A stretch of 64,000 bases of DNA from Rhytidiadelphus loreus. Its lineage: Eukaryota > Streptophyta > Bryopsida > Hypnales > Hylocomiaceae. How positions within the stretch are numbered: position 1 is the stretch's first letter; every line of letters starts with the position of its first letter. The stretch lies in assembly GCA_947034895.1 (NCBI GenBank), contig OX344762.1:46479087-46543086 (forward strand). Reading direction: 5' to 3'. This document shows, one piece after another, positions 31,101 to 43,718 of the stretch. The notes below the pieces were generated by a model that saw nothing but the letters and a program-made list of their open reading frames with translations, did not search any database and was not told where the DNA came from. The position numbers and the translations under genes were made by a program.

Positions 31101-32444
31101 TCACCCAAAAGCAACACATTGTAAGCTTGTATCATGTGCACGAGATTGGCCAACACAAAATCCGCCCTCATGAACGTCACAACTTCCTGTAACCCCCACT
31201 TGTTTGCTTTGCGTTCAACTGCGCTTGAATTTAGGTCGTTTTTTTAGGTGTCACTAAACGACTCCTGTTACTTTTAGGTGCGTCTACCTTAGCTCAATCT
31301 AAACGGGCCCTCCTCAGATGATGAGAGAGCATGCCAAGCTTTGTTTGTTTGCTTGTTTGTTTGTCAGAGTGACGTCCTCTTGAATGTTTGTCAGTGCTCA
31401 TCGAATGAAGGAGCAGGTCATCTGCCTTGCGGCAATCCAAGGAAAGCAATCATCAATTCATCATCCTTCCTGCAAATCTGTACTGACGCCATAGCCAAAC
31501 CACATGAACATGTACATCACACAATTTACAATATTTTTTTGTGGGGGGGCATAATTCAACTTTATATGGGAACGTGGCACACCAACTGAATGTTTGGGGA
31601 GAATCGCCGGTTAGTTCATTGTTAGCTGTTGGAATTGGCAAAAAATACGTTTGCGATTTGAAAATATCGGAAAAAATCATGGTGAAATTTTTTGTAAAAT
31701 TTCTATTTAGAGTAAGGGCCACTTTACACTACGGCCATCCAAGTCGAGAGGTCATGGTATTGAGTGGCCAGCCTTTGTTGAGAGTCCAAAGAAATGAGCA
31801 ACAAACAAGCAATAAATAATAAGAATTGGAGCCTTCGGTTGGTCATAGTGTGAAGTCTCCAAAGGCCAAGCCCAAAGTCCAAACTCTTGGTAATGAACTC
31901 CCACCTAGGTTGAGATCTTGTCACAAGTCGATGGCCTCTAAGCCTCTTCACCATAGTTTGGGCATCCATTTATAGCCAACCCAAACTTCTTTTAAGAGTC
32001 CGTCGCCATGTAGGCAATTTATTGCCATGTAGGTATTTGGAGGGTGATGGCCTTTGGAGTTGTGCCTTCTAGTGTGAAGGATCGAGAGGTTGGACTTTTG
32101 ATTTCTTGAATTTGATTGGTAGAAATCCATTGCCTCTCGACCTTTGGCCATAGTGTGAAGTGACCCTAAAAATAAGAGAAAAATTGAACTTGATACTTGG
32201 AAAATTTGTTCAATATGGGAATCCAAGGACAATAGTTGGTAAAACTCAAAAGATATCTGGAACACAATGTCAAATCCAATACCATTGACCCATTGCTATA
32301 TGTAGATACATATATCAATGTACTACCAAATCATCATCATCTCAAAATTATAAAAAATTCAAGAAAATATACACTAATATTTATAAATAATATTTTTATG
32401 TACTAAGTCAAGAACTCTCATATATGCTAAAAATACACCAGTAC

Positions 32445-32665
32445 ATATAAAATTTGGTAGTAGGTTCCTTCTGTAGTGTGAACAAGCAACTACGTTACAA
32501 GAGGCTTTGTCCTTGTAGCACTGAGTGGTAGAGCTCTTGTATAAGTTGGTAATGCATTGATATGTATAAAATTTGGCATCGTATTCCCTCTATAGTAAGA
32601 ACAAACAATTGACACTACATGAAGCTTTGTCCTTGTAGCATTGCTCAAGTGGTAAAGCTCTTCTA
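32445..32665 (+). repeat. Tandem pair of about 115 bp with a tRNA box A-like motif
   Basis: Two adjacent units share aaaatttggta/c, ctatagta/gtgaacaa, a gctttgtccttgtagca segment and agtggtaga/aagctctt. A third partial copy lies at 33715-33830. The segment tagcactgagtggtagagc resembles a pol III A box of tRNA-derived SINEs. No B box follows at the expected distance, so SINE origin is only suggested. Confidence 0.45.
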
Positions 32666-32669
32666 TAAG

Positions 32670-33645
32670 TTAACCCATAAACGACGTGGAGGACAAAAAG
32701 AAATCTCTCCACGTGGGACAGAAGTCCAACTATTCATCCTCCAAAAAATTTGTGTGAAAAAAGGAACGTCTTCTATGGTAGTTTGACTTCCGATGACTGC
32801 TTTTGCATTACTTTAACCCCAAAGTGACATCCAATTTCCAGATGGGCATTGAACTGAAAAGAGTTGCTCAAATATAAACGTTACTTCGATAGCATCTGAG
32901 GACTTCCAGATGCATCTGACCATGCAATCCAATCGATCGTTTGCACCTGTATGTCGTCAAAAAAAATCAACCGTAAAATCCTCTTTCATGTTGCTTTTTT
33001 CTTCCCGTTTAGGATGGTACAATGCAACAAAAAATCACTGATTTGGCACAAAAGTTAATGTCGGGGTTGTTTCACCTGTGGAGGACATTGAAATAGCGCT
33101 AACAATAAACTACAAAGTTCTAAACCGCAACATAATCTACCGGGTCCACTTGAGAAAATTGAAAAAACTTCAAATCCTTGCCGCACACGAATGACGTAAG
33201 ACAAGCATGTCCACGTGGTGACTTCCACATCCTTGAATTTCAAAAAAAAAAATACAAAGGGAGAGCACATATTTTGGATAATCGCTTTGGTGCAACTCAA
33301 AATCTTTCAAGTACAAGCAGTGAAAAAAAATTTGAAGTGAATTGGACGCTTTGATCTGTAGTATTTGGACAGAAAACACCCAACACTACCAAACTCCTTC
33401 ATGAACCCTAATGCTTACTTGGCGTGGCTCACAACACTAGTTTTTTGGTAGTCCTAAAATTCAAATGCGTCCCAAAAATTGAGAATTCATCAGATTACTG
33501 AATGGAAGATGTCATTGGGAAGAACTCTCGAAGATCTACCAGACATCTGTAGAATACTTTTTCAATTGATGCCTCGAACTATAAGTTTTGTCCTCCCAAA
33601 AAACTGCGAGGACACTTTATGTCCTGTTTGACGCTTTGGGGTTAA
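32670..33645. mobile_element. TTAACCC-ended element, about 976 bp
   Basis: The left end is ttaacccataaacgacgtgg and the reverse complement of the right end is ttaaccccaaagcgtc, imperfect inverted termini bounded by TTAA. The internal segment 32740-32820 matches the reverse complement of part of the element at 58200-58428 (ggtagtttgacttccgatga versus agtagtttgacttccaatga). It has no open frame and is probably non-autonomous. Confidence 0.5.
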
Positions 33646-35329
33646 GCCACCAATTCACACGGTTCCAAAACACCTGCTGATTTCCACACAACACTGACTA
33701 GCTCATCATTTAAGGGTTAATAATACATTGGTATGTATAAAATTTGCCATTGCATTCCCCTCTATAGTAAGAACAAACAGCTACACTACAACTACTAAGA
33801 GATTCTATCCCTGCACCACTTAGTATTTTTTCTCGTAAAACTCAAACTTCTTCTTCACATGCCATGCAGCTTTTAGCTTTGGTCAATGCAAAGCCTCCTC
33901 CCCTTTGGTGTTAAGCCAACAAAGCATGTGAAAGGTCAATGATTCCAAGTGCCCTGCTCCATCCGTGTGAAGGACCCCCCGTTTTCGTCGTGAGAAAAAC
34001 GCCGTGACTGTTTGGGAAAGAATGGTGGGTGGGTGAGAGAGAGAGAGAGACGGACTCACTCACTGAGAGAGCCAGGTGAATGATTCCAACTGTTCCATCC
34101 GCTGTGAGTCCAGCGAGCTCTAGTATTGATAATAATTTCAACGCAATTGGGGACCTCAGAGGCTGCAAGCAAGTCAGTACAGACTGCCTGCAGAAGGATA
34201 ACTTTTAACTTAGATTTTCTCCCCACTCCCACTCCAATTGCAAGCAACGTGGTGGCACGTCTGCTCACAACAGCGCTAGCAAAGCATAGCAAAAGAAAGC
34301 ATAGCATAGCATAGCTGCTGCAATTAATTTCTGAGCGAGCGCTTGCACAGTTTCATCACTTTCACATTTGTGCGTGGGGAAACTCACTCCCACTTTGGAA
34401 AGCTTTGGAAAAGTTCCGTCATTCTTCTGGGAGCTTGAACGGAACCCAACAAGTCCGTCTCTTTGGGACCCAGTTTCGAGACTGGCAGGGGGTGCAGTTT
34501 GACCGAGTGGTTTGGGTAGTTTTTAGGTTTTTCCATAAAACTTTGGAAAAAAAAAATTTCGGTGGAGGTGGTGAGATACATGTCGATTGTTTTTGCAGTG
34601 GCACAATTTCGTAGTTGTTGGAGTGTCGTAGGTTTCAAGAGATGCATCCAATTTGAAACTTGATTTCCAGGAGTCGGTCTGTGAGCATTACAAGACCTAT
34701 TTTTTTCTGAGTTCGCGTGGTGTGCAGGGAGTAGTTAGGTCTCACTCCGGTTCGGAATTGGAATGTTTCAGAGCAAGCATGACGGAATTTTGACAGTGAG
34801 ACCCTAATTTTGGTGGGGGGGAGTGGGGGGATGTAAGCATGAGAAGCACCGGTAAACTTGAAGCCTGCTTTCCGAGTTTCAGTGCAAACGTAAGTCCTCA
34901 GTCTTGATCATCACTGATACAACATAAATTAATATCGAATTCTTGCTGTTGCATGGATTTCAAGATTAGTAGGAAAGGAATTATTGCTAGTGACGAAGGA
35001 ATATCTATATGTGTCTGTGTGAGAAGCTGGAGCTTATTTCGGTCTGAAGCTATGGACTTGTGAGAAAAAAAAGGTTGTGTGTGCTGATGCGCTCTTTTGC
35101 AAGTGGCTGTGGCGAAAATGATCCCAAGTAGTAGATTTCACTTTCGACATCTTTGCACAAGGCATGTGATTTTTGTGGGCTTTAGAGATTGGTCCAGTTT
35201 TTTCTTTGCAAAACTATTACAAATTTTTCTATAACGAGGGAGTTGTGTGTGTTTGGCCCACCCACTGACTGAAAACTAATTTTCAAACTTGAACGTCGTT
35301 TTCTCAGATCTAAGCACGTCGAGGATAAC

Positions 35330-38300
35330 ATGGAGAAAGGAAGCGCTCTGCCGGTGGGTCTCACGCAACTGCGAGGATTTGTGGCCATTCTGCAATGGTG
35401 GGGGTTCAATGTGCTAGTCATCATAATGAACAAGTGGATTTTCCAGGTTAGTGAGCTCTATTTTCCATGCTTATGATAATAGAATGATTTTGTATCATAT
35501 CAGAAATTGAATTCCATTTTGATTTATCCGAAACGTTTCTGAGAAACACCAGGGACTTAGGTGAAATTACGATCTCATTGATTAGGCTTACAGTTTCAGT
35601 CTTCTACCATTGACAATATGGAGATCTTTTAATTGAAATAGTGAAATTAGCTCATGTGGCTACTAAGAAGTCTTGCCGAACGCTCTGAAAGTTCAAAATT
35701 TAGTATAATTGTGACCAACTTTAGCCACACTTACGACCACTGCTAGAGAATTGACTGGAATTCGGGGTCAGCATGGCATCGATGGAAAACTGTTGCACAT
35801 GCTTGCAAGCTTGACTATCAAGCTAATGGGAATTTCGGTTAGCAGTCTTTTGGGGTAGTCTTTCTGAACACTCTAGAGATTTTTTTATATGAAGTATAGA
35901 AATGAGCACATATGGCTAATAAAAAGTGTGCTGCTATGCGCTCTAGAAGTTCAAAATTCAACCTGGAAGAATTCACAATGTTTGTAGCTTTAGAAAAGTA
36001 TAAATTTAGCCACGATTACGACCATTGCTAGAGAATTGACTGGAATTGGGGGTCAGCATTACATCGATGGAAAATTGTTGCACGTGCTTGCGTGGTTGAT
36101 AGCAAGCTAATGGGAGTTTCGGTAGCAGTCTTGTCGGTAGTCTTTCTGAACACTATGGAGATTTTTCTATTTGAAGTATAGAAACGAGCTCATATGGCTA
36201 TTAATAAAGTGCTGCTACGCGCTCTAGAAGTTCAAAATTTAACATTGAAGAATTCACATTGTTTATCGATGAAAAACTGTTGGTACATGCTTGTTAAGTT
36301 GCAAGGTTGACTACCAAGCTGCTGATGGAAAATTTGAATGGGTGATGCAGAAACTGGACTTCAAATTTCCACTGACGGTATCCACCGTGCACTTCATTTG
36401 TTCCACAATTGGCGCCTACGTTGCAATTAAGGTGCTGAAGGTGAAGCCATTGATTGAAGTCAATCCGCAGGATCGGTTGAGGCGAATCCTGCCTATGTCC
36501 TTCGTCTTTTGTGTGAACATCGTGCTGGGAAATGTCAGCCTGCGTTACATTCCCGTTTCCTTTATGCAAACTATCAAGTCTTTCACACCTGCTACCACAG
36601 GTGCATCAATCTTACTTCCCATCAACTCCTGCAGTAATACTTTCAAATCCTTTTTTGCATTTTTGCATATTTTTGCTTATATCTTTTGTTTTTATGGACC
36701 TCATCAAATTGGGGATAAAAGAAAGTGTTGGATGAAAGAGAATTGGACAAAGCATCACCCTGAAGCACTTTGTCCATTGTCATGAGTATGGACTTCTTCC
36801 ATGCACGGAGGGGGTTAAATCTATTTACTTTTGTCTCATATTCAACCCATTTGGTGGATTTTTATCTAGAAAACCTTGATTTGATGATATTTAGAATCAG
36901 CCTTGTTGACCATTGGAAGATCGTAGCATATTAGAAATATCCTTTAAGTCCAACTCTAGTTTTTGCGTTGTGCATTCCTTTTGACCACCTATTGGTATAT
37001 TGGTAATTGTATTGAATAACCAATGGAGTGCATCTTGCCACCATTTGAGACTAATTTAACCCTTATAGATTCAATTTTTTAATCAATTCAAACATTGGAG
37101 ATATAGAAGAAGACATATGGAGGTTGATCATGAGTTCATCCAACTTTGAAAGCTGTATGAGAAAGAAAAGAAGTGAAGTATATCCCATTGGATTAGTTGC
37201 TTGTAGCATTCAAACTCTAAAGGTATGGATGTTTGGGATGTTGCAGTTGCATTGCAGTGTTTGGTATGGAAAAAATCATTTGATCGCCGCGTGTGGCTAT
37301 CCCTGATCCCCATAGTGGGTGGAATTGTGCTTACCTCCGTCACGGAGCTCAGCTTCAACATGGCGGGCTTTCTTGCAGCTTTCTTTGGTTGTGTTGTGAC
37401 TTCCACCAAGACCATCTTGGCTGAGTCTTTGCTTCATGGTTACAATTTTGATAGGTATGTTGAATCTTGAATACACAAATAAACCTTGAAGAGAGTGTGC
37501 ATCTAGTGGGTGGATGGTGAACCTTTTCAAGAGCTTATCATAGGAGCTACATGAAATTGATAGAAGTACTTCCAAGTATACTAAAAAGTCATTTTTATCT
37601 AGTTATTCTTCACCAATGTGACTAGCTTGTTCACTTGATTTTTGTGCAAGGTCCTGAATTAGTTCATGATGTGACTTAGCTTGATCACTTAGTGCTTCTT
37701 GACTTTTGTGCAAGATTTTGAATCAATTCAATGTAGAGATTGGAAGAAAAAGGAAAAACTTGCAAAAATGGGAATCCTATGTCTTTGATTCTCCTCAATG
37801 CAGAACTTGGTTTTTTTTCGCTCTAAAAATGCTGTGGTCATTTGTTGTGCAGCATTAATACTGTATACTACATGGCGCCCTATGCAACCATGATCCTTGC
37901 CCTTCCAGCTCTATTGTTTGAAGGTGGGGGCGTTGCCACGTGGCTTCAGACCCAGGAATCCTTGTATTGGCCCTTGTTCATCATCTTCCTCTCTGGAGTG
38001 TCCGCTTTTTGTCTCAATTTTTCCATCTTCTACGTCATTCACGCAACAACGGCGGTGACATTCAACGTAGCAGGAAACATGAAGGTAATCAGACACTGCT
38101 CCTTGGCTAAACTCTCGATACAATCATGGGCAAAGTTGTTTATGTACGGGCATTAATTTGTAAGTAACATTCTTGCAGCAGACCTTTGAGCATATGTTTG
38201 TTTTGTTTGTTGTTTTGTGGTTGGGTGTGTTTGCAGGTGGCTGTGGCAATTGTCATCTCTTGGTTCATTTTCCAAAACCCAATTTCATTTATGAACGCCA

Positions 38301-38452
38301 TTGGTTGCTCCGTCACTCTCCTAGGCTGCACCTTCTACGGGTATGTGCGCCATCGACTTTCCCAACAAGCTTCCATGAAGCCGTCTAGTACTCCAGTTGA
38401 GAGTCTGCAACTTCTTCCGGTGGTGAATGAGGAGAAATCAGACCGGCTCTAG
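35330..38452 (+). CDS. UDP-GALT1: Nucleotide-sugar transporter, UDP-galactose transporter type (NST-KT group)
   Basis: An antiporter of the drug/metabolite superfamily that brings UDP-sugar into the Golgi lumen in exchange for UMP. Exons 35330-35446, 36351-36600, 37247-37454, 37853-38084 and 38237-38452 give 340 residues, the family's length. By memory it tracks Arabidopsis UDP-GALT1 (At1g77610) and GONST5 closely: an N-terminal ILQWWGFNV helix, IPVSFMQTIKSFTPATT after helix 3, LTSVTELSFN, and Lys177-Thr178 in TSTKTILAES, which defines the KT group. Then come SINTVYYMAPYATMIL, NFSIFYVIHATTAVTFNVAG and a C-terminal helix ending at GYVRHRLS, with a polar cytosolic tail. About ten hydrophobic helices are visible. 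The substrate (UDP-Gal, perhaps UDP-Glc) is inferred from family. Intron 1 carries a tandem duplication. Confidence 0.95.
35640..36310 (+). repeat. Tandem duplication in intron 1 of the transporter, about 2.5 units
   Basis: Units start near 35640, 35900 and 36182, with period roughly 255-282 bp. Shared blocks include gctctagaagttcaaaattc, tgctagagaattgactggaa, catcgatggaaaa and gtagtctttctgaacact. The third unit is truncated just before exon 2, near 36310. The array lies wholly inside the intron. Confidence 0.85.
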
Positions 38453-39871
38453 TGTTGATGTGTTTGATAACCGAACGAGGGACGGTAGTAGTAACCCCGA
38501 GTCAGTTATCAAAACACAACACTCCCCTCTCCAATCCAATCCAAAATCAAGACCGTCAAATGTTGGAAATCTAAAAAGCTCACTCAGAAAGTGTGGTAAA
38601 GATGGAATTATGAACAAACCACCGACGTGGAAATGAAAAGTCACAGGAGAGAGGGTTTTACGGTTTGGGAGTTGGTATTAATTCTGTCTTGATTTTCTCT
38701 TATGTTTGTACATCCTAAAAATTCTCTTCATCCGTTTCACAATTGGAAGTTATGCTTGACTACTGGTTCCAGGACATCTGTTGCTTTGTGAAGCTGGTTA
38801 GCCACTGTAAAAAAAAGAAGAGAGAGACGGGGTTCACTAGAATAATTCCTCTATCTAGGCTCTCAACAGGTAGGATCTTTGGAGTGAATTCTTATACTGT
38901 GGTGGAAAGAGATGTTTATTCTTACCAGAAGCAGTCAGGAGATGTTTATTCTCCTGTGCTCTTCGTGCATTCAAATTTTACAATTAATTAAGGTGGGTAC
39001 CCCCCAATACTGTTGCTTTTTGCTACTGCGCGTAGTTACTATTATTGAACTGGTCATATTTTCTAGCTAGCAAGTGCAAGGAGGGTTGAATGCACCAAAG
39101 AACATAACATTTGGATACTGTATGCAAAAGTTATGAAGGGTCAAAGTTTTGTCTGGTAGATGTTCTAAAATCATTTCTTCAACATTCGTACATATTGATT
39201 TTGGATTTGGAGATGTACACTGAGTGATGATGGCAATTTTAGGCAGGGTGCAATTTGGGGGTACCCACCTTAATGAAACAATGTTTTTTGTGCATCTAGT
39301 CTATTGCACTACCATAATACTAGTCCTTTTTTTAGGAGTGAAAGTATTAAGGATTTGACAATGATTTTTTATGCATGCTACAATCAAGTGATTCTACAGT
39401 GAAGGTGCAATGTGTGCTCTCAAAAGCAAGTGGATGTGGCTATTAATTGCAATCAAGGAAATCCGAGTTCATAATCTGAGTTTGATTTTTGTAACAAAAT
39501 TTTCAACGAGCTTGTCACTAGTGATAAGAATCATCCACAACGGGAACATCCAACGCTGCTGAATGCTAACATTCACTACCTTGAACGGAGGCTGTGAACA
39601 TCAATATGCTCGAAGTCTCTACCTTTGATCGAACGTCAATAGGAATGTTCCTGGTCAAAAGCCTCAATCACAAGCTTATGATCACTGAAGTTCCAGCAAA
39701 AAGATCTAGAGCATTGAAGTACATCATGAATGACCTCATTTTGATGCCTGACGTTAGCGCCCATCCCTCGCAAAAAAATGGTGCAGCATCTGGTATCTAT
39801 CAAGTGTGCTGAATGTACAGACTCCAGATTCTATTGAGCGCTCCATTCCCTCTGAAAATTTGCTGCTAGCT
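38453..39871. other. Convergent spacer between the transporter and mL46
   Basis: The two genes end towards each other, so this holds both 3' UTRs. The element at 38988-39273 sits between them. 39300-39871 has no recognisable gene. Confidence 0.6.
38988..39273. mobile_element. TTAA-bounded MITE with GGTGGGTACCCCC inverted termini
   Basis: The left end TTAAGGTGGGTACCCCCCAA and the right end TTGGGGGTACCCACCTTAA are near-perfect inverted repeats (one C-run length difference) enclosing 286 bp. The TTAA at each side could be a target-site duplication or part of the terminus. Related, more decayed copies lie at 27840-28150 and 42480-42720. It has no open frame. Confidence 0.75.
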
Positions 39872-42308
39872 CTAATCTATCAACATCTTCTTCATATATT
39901 CCAAATCGCTGGGATCAAGATACTCTGGGAGTTCCTCTTTAGAAACCCATGCATAGTCCTTGATACTTTTACCCTTCACGTGAACCTTTCCTCCAATAAG
40001 CTGCGACTTGAAAAAAAAGCGCTGATTCAACGTAACAAAAATTACTGTTAGTCCGTGATTGGGACGTCCATAATGATCATATAAAAGTCTTGCACTCTCA
40101 ATCGATCACGAAGAATCGATTGCATTTCCAGTGCAAATGAATAACTTTGATTACAGATAAAATTCACAAACAAGAAATTAAAAACTAAAGCGAGAATAAA
40201 GCGCACCTTGTAATTGGGTTCAGAAAGCCTGTACGTGAGATGGCCACAAGGAGCATTTCCTACGAAGTAAAGATCCGTTGGGTTGCTCACGAATGGTTTC
40301 ATCACCTCTTCTGCGCACTGTAACCAGAACATAAAGAAAATAAGAACACGTAGGTAGATGGGTCTAATTCATCCATTAAAGAGCATGCTACAGATTGGAT
40401 GCATGCTTGAAGACGGCGCTCAAATTCATTTAGGAAGTATTGATGTGCATTCCTTAATCCAACGCCGTGAAGAGCATCCTTCTACAGTGGGACAATGTTC
40501 ACTACTCCAAAATAAATCCAAATGTAGAAGAGCACCTACCAGTCGCAAACTATCTTCTTCAGCGTACTCCTTTTCAGGGAAGTGCCACGCAGGTGAGTCT
40601 TTCACACCACCGTATGGGATTCCACGAATGAGCAGATAAAGTCTTCGGTTCAATGCTCTCTGCAAAGATCTATACATCCAAACCGATTAACGACAGGTGT
40701 AAATGGACGGGCACTTGGTTCACATGGGCTCCAATGTCAATCCCAACATAGAGTCAATATATAAGGTGTGGGAACCCAATACCACTGTTGTATAAAAGGT
40801 GATATTCACCATAATGCTATGGTGGAAGTTTTAGGAGGGTACTCATCAATATTAGCGAAGTGGAACTTGCATACATTAGATCTAGAGCTCTCCTATATCT
40901 TGGTAATGATATATTATATAAACCTGCATAAGGCAGTGGTATCGGGTTTCGCACCGTAGAGGAAGTAACGCGCAACGCTGTTTTGCAGTGAACTGTTAAT
41001 ACTCTAAAGTTCATGTATGATATGCTTAGATTTCATTTAACAATAAACTCAAGACTTTATATTATGCTAGTTTCGGGACATCATAAAGATTACTTTATTA
41101 AAAACTCATGTAAGAATGCGACCAACCATCTCTGCACAATTTCACCTGCGGTCATTCGTCTTGTCAGCCTCCGTCACAGTTGGAGCAGGCTCAAATTCAG
41201 CTTCACCTTCATCAGCTTCCCTATTGCCATTTCACAAACTCTTAATCAGACAATGCCTCGATAAATTGAAGAACTGTATATTACCCTAATGGCACTCAGC
41301 ATTGCCACGTCAAGTCAACCAAGATCAAATTCATTCAATTTAAAATAAAATGCAGCAAGGATGACCAAAAAACCTGCTAGATGATGCATCCAGAAACTCC
41401 TGAGGGTACTCCCTTCGAAACTGCTGCCGCCAGTCGAATCTGCATCCACATTACCTCAAATTCACTAACCCTGAACCATATTGTAAATTGTATCAACGGT
41501 ACGCACGTCGTAAGCTATTATTATGACCTGTAATTCATATGTATTCCTAAGTCCTAAATCAACGAAGTTATCCTCACAATCAATGCAAATCCCCAAATCG
41601 TCACCATTTTAAGATAGGCTCCTAAAATCACCAAGAACCAAAAGCATCACTTTGACCGATGTCACCAGCTGATCATCCCCTTGATCAATATCTACATTAA
41701 ACAATTTGACAACATCTATCAAACTTTCATTCTTCATGACTTTTCCATATGGTATCTAAATAACGCATTCTTTGGTGAGTTCGAATCCTCTTTTCATTGC
41801 CAACACGAATTGCTGTTGGTCATCCCCTTAACCATTATCTACCTTAAACAATTTGATAACATCTCCCAAACTTTTGCATACGGTATCCAAATACCGCATT
41901 CTTAGGTGCGTTGGAATCCTCTTTCCAATGCGAACAGGATTTTTCCAATCTATGCAAGAGTGGCGATTTTCGCTGTTCCAACATTCCGAGTCCATTTCGG
42001 CACTACAACCAAGATGATCCACCTCAATTAACGATTCATTTCTCGCGGAACAGGAAATACACTTACGAGAAGGACTCGAAAGAGACCACTGGAGGCGCCA
42101 TTTCGGGTAGAACGACGGGAAGACGCTCCACAACAACGGCGGCGACAATTCTCTCAGCATCTGCGCTACTGGAGGAAACTGATCGCCGGGCCTCCGGCAG
42201 AACTGCGCCTGCCGAAGCGCCATTCACCACATTGTTCACTGCAGATCCGACGAATTTCCTTGACGATGAAGTTCCAAAACCCCGCAGAAGAGCACGCGAC
42301 CGATGCAT
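39872..42308 (-). CDS. MRPL46: Mitochondrial large-ribosomal-subunit protein mL46
   Basis: A nuclear-encoded mitoribosome component with a Nudix-like fold that is not expected to be a hydrolase. Exons: 42308-42067, 41439-41374, 41220-41146, 40669-40540, 40317-40207, 40021-39872; 257 residues with matching phases. Residues 1-45 are Arg/Ser/Ala-rich with almost no acidic residues, a typical mitochondrial presequence. ERIVAAVVVERLPVVLPE follows, then FDWRQQFRREYP, TEADKTNDR, SLQRALNRRLYLLI, PAWHFPEKEY, DLYFVGNAPCGH, YAWVSKEELPEYL and a C-terminal Met-Lys-Lys helix, in the order of the family. The start at 42308 is preferred because it opens the presequence; an in-frame ATG at 42440 would add 44 unusual residues. 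The convergent neighbour is the transporter. Confidence 0.94.
41671..41935 (+). repeat. Tandem duplication (about 146 bp) in intron 1 of mL46
   Basis: Blocks starting at 41671 and 41817 share catcccctt, a tatctac segment, ttaaacaatttga, aacatct, caaactttt, tatggtatc, and gaatcctcttt. One unit carries gagttcgaatcc, which resembles a pol III B box, so a SINE-like origin is possible but unproven. Confidence 0.7.
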
Positions 42309-42479
42309 TGTGACAACGAGCCAGCTCCAACGAGAAGCTCCCGCAACAATGAGCTTAAACCCTAAGTGGGAGGAGCTCCGTGCACGGGCTGGATGTTTTT
42401 CGGGTGGATGGATGTTTTTCAGGTGGATGGATGTGCACACCCAGACCTCAATAGTGTACTTATAACACTACTAATAACA

Positions 42480-42720
42480 ATTGAGTATATTTACTATTAT
42501 TAAATATATACTTCTTTTTACTGCATCTTATTGGCAACCAAAAGGAGATTCTAATTGACTTTTGTTTGCATTATTTGGACACTATGTGAATAAGTTATGA
42601 ATTTTTAAAGTATTGTTTTCAAGAGTATTAAACTTTAGTTTTCATAGCCTCTAATGTTATGATTGTATAAATTGTGTGTCATCAATATCTAGATTTTAGA
42701 ATTGACTTTTGGTTCAAATG
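42480..42720. repeat. Decayed third copy of the 38988-39273 element
   Basis: Retains ctattatta, a ttggcaa-ccaaaaggag-ttctaat segment, atttggacact and aagttatgaa in the order of the copies at 27840 and 38988. The termini are not recognisable. Confidence 0.45.
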
Positions 42721-42781
42721 TAGGAGTTGCTTTGTAGTTAGTGATGACATTGATGTACGTACTTCATTTGATAGGTACCCT

Positions 42782-43718
42782 TTAACCCCTTAAGTTTCTT
42801 AACTACACTTTCACCAAAACCACTCCAAAATTGTCATTTCTAATATAAGTACCAACATTTAGACAAAAAAAACATTTTTGGATACAAGTAACTGTAGGAT
42901 TGTAGTATGCACGTTAGAAAAGATGTGGAAAAATATTCAGAAAATCTTCATCACATGGATTGCAAGATATAAGCAATCAAATTCACTCCTGAAATCATTT
43001 TTCTAAACCCTGTGAAAAATAAGGTAGTTACGCTTCACAAGCTCACTTTTATATATAAAAAAATGCTCAAAATGGTAGTGCTTCTTTGGGTTTTTTTTTC
43101 CTAAACAAGTTGGCTACATGCTTGAGAAATTTCACATCATTTGGAATTGTACAACATATAGGAAAAAAATAGTAATTAGGAAGAAGTAGAGAATGATTCA
43201 AAATACAAAATTGTTAAGAATTTAGTTATGGAATTGAAAAATGTCAATCCCAATGGTTTCAGTGTTGTAATAAACAATCAACATCCTATGATTTTATTTT
43301 TTTCAAAAAATATTGAAAATTGAATAAGATTAAGGACTTCAAAGTTTATTTTAGAGTAGAGATTCCATAACTGCCCACATACTAAAACTCCTTATAACTT
43401 TTGACTCATTGATCAAAATGGAATGATTTAAAGCTTTCTTTGTATACATAATTCTAGAATACCAATTTCAAGTTTTTGTTTATGAAAAAAATGATTTCTT
43501 TTATTTGCCAAACTACCCTATTGGAAAAAAGTAACATATTTGGCCATAACTTTTGACTCGTATTTCCAAATGTCATGAAATTTAGTGCAAATGTAAGACA
43601 TTTCTTGTCCCCACTTTCCATTAAAGTTTCAACCTAAAATATGAAAATCTCTTGTCGTAAGTACTTGCCCAAAATTTCTATGTTGCCAAAAAATGCATGC
43701 TGATCTTTTAGGGGTTAA
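42782..43718. mobile_element. TTAACCCC-ended element, about 937 bp, copy A
   Basis: The left end is ttaaccccttaag and the right end is ttttaggggttaa, inverted. It aligns through most of its length with 60125-61073, for example gttggctacatgcttga, attgtacaacatatagga, ggacttcaaagtttatttta and gtagagattccataact. It has no long open frame, so it is probably non-autonomous. Confidence 0.65.

Larger units (their letters stand above)
25143..35329. other. Long AT-rich spacer with mobile-element debris; promoter of the transporter at its right end
   Basis: 25143-26800 is probably the 3' UTR and flank of the dehydrogenase. 26930-33850 holds MITE-like and TTAA-bounded elements listed separately, with unremarkable AT-rich sequence between them (28150-31300). 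Simple repeats are (GTTT)-like at 31337-31366, (GA)n near 34035-34050 and AGCAT units at 34277-34313. 34000-35329 has gene-like GC and probably contains the transporter's promoter and 5' leader. No other gene was recognised. Confidence 0.55.

Noticed and set aside
41911..42465. 184-codon plus-strand frame over the mL46 first exon
   Set aside because: Antisense shadow of the GC-rich presequence exon, which has clear homology on the minus strand.
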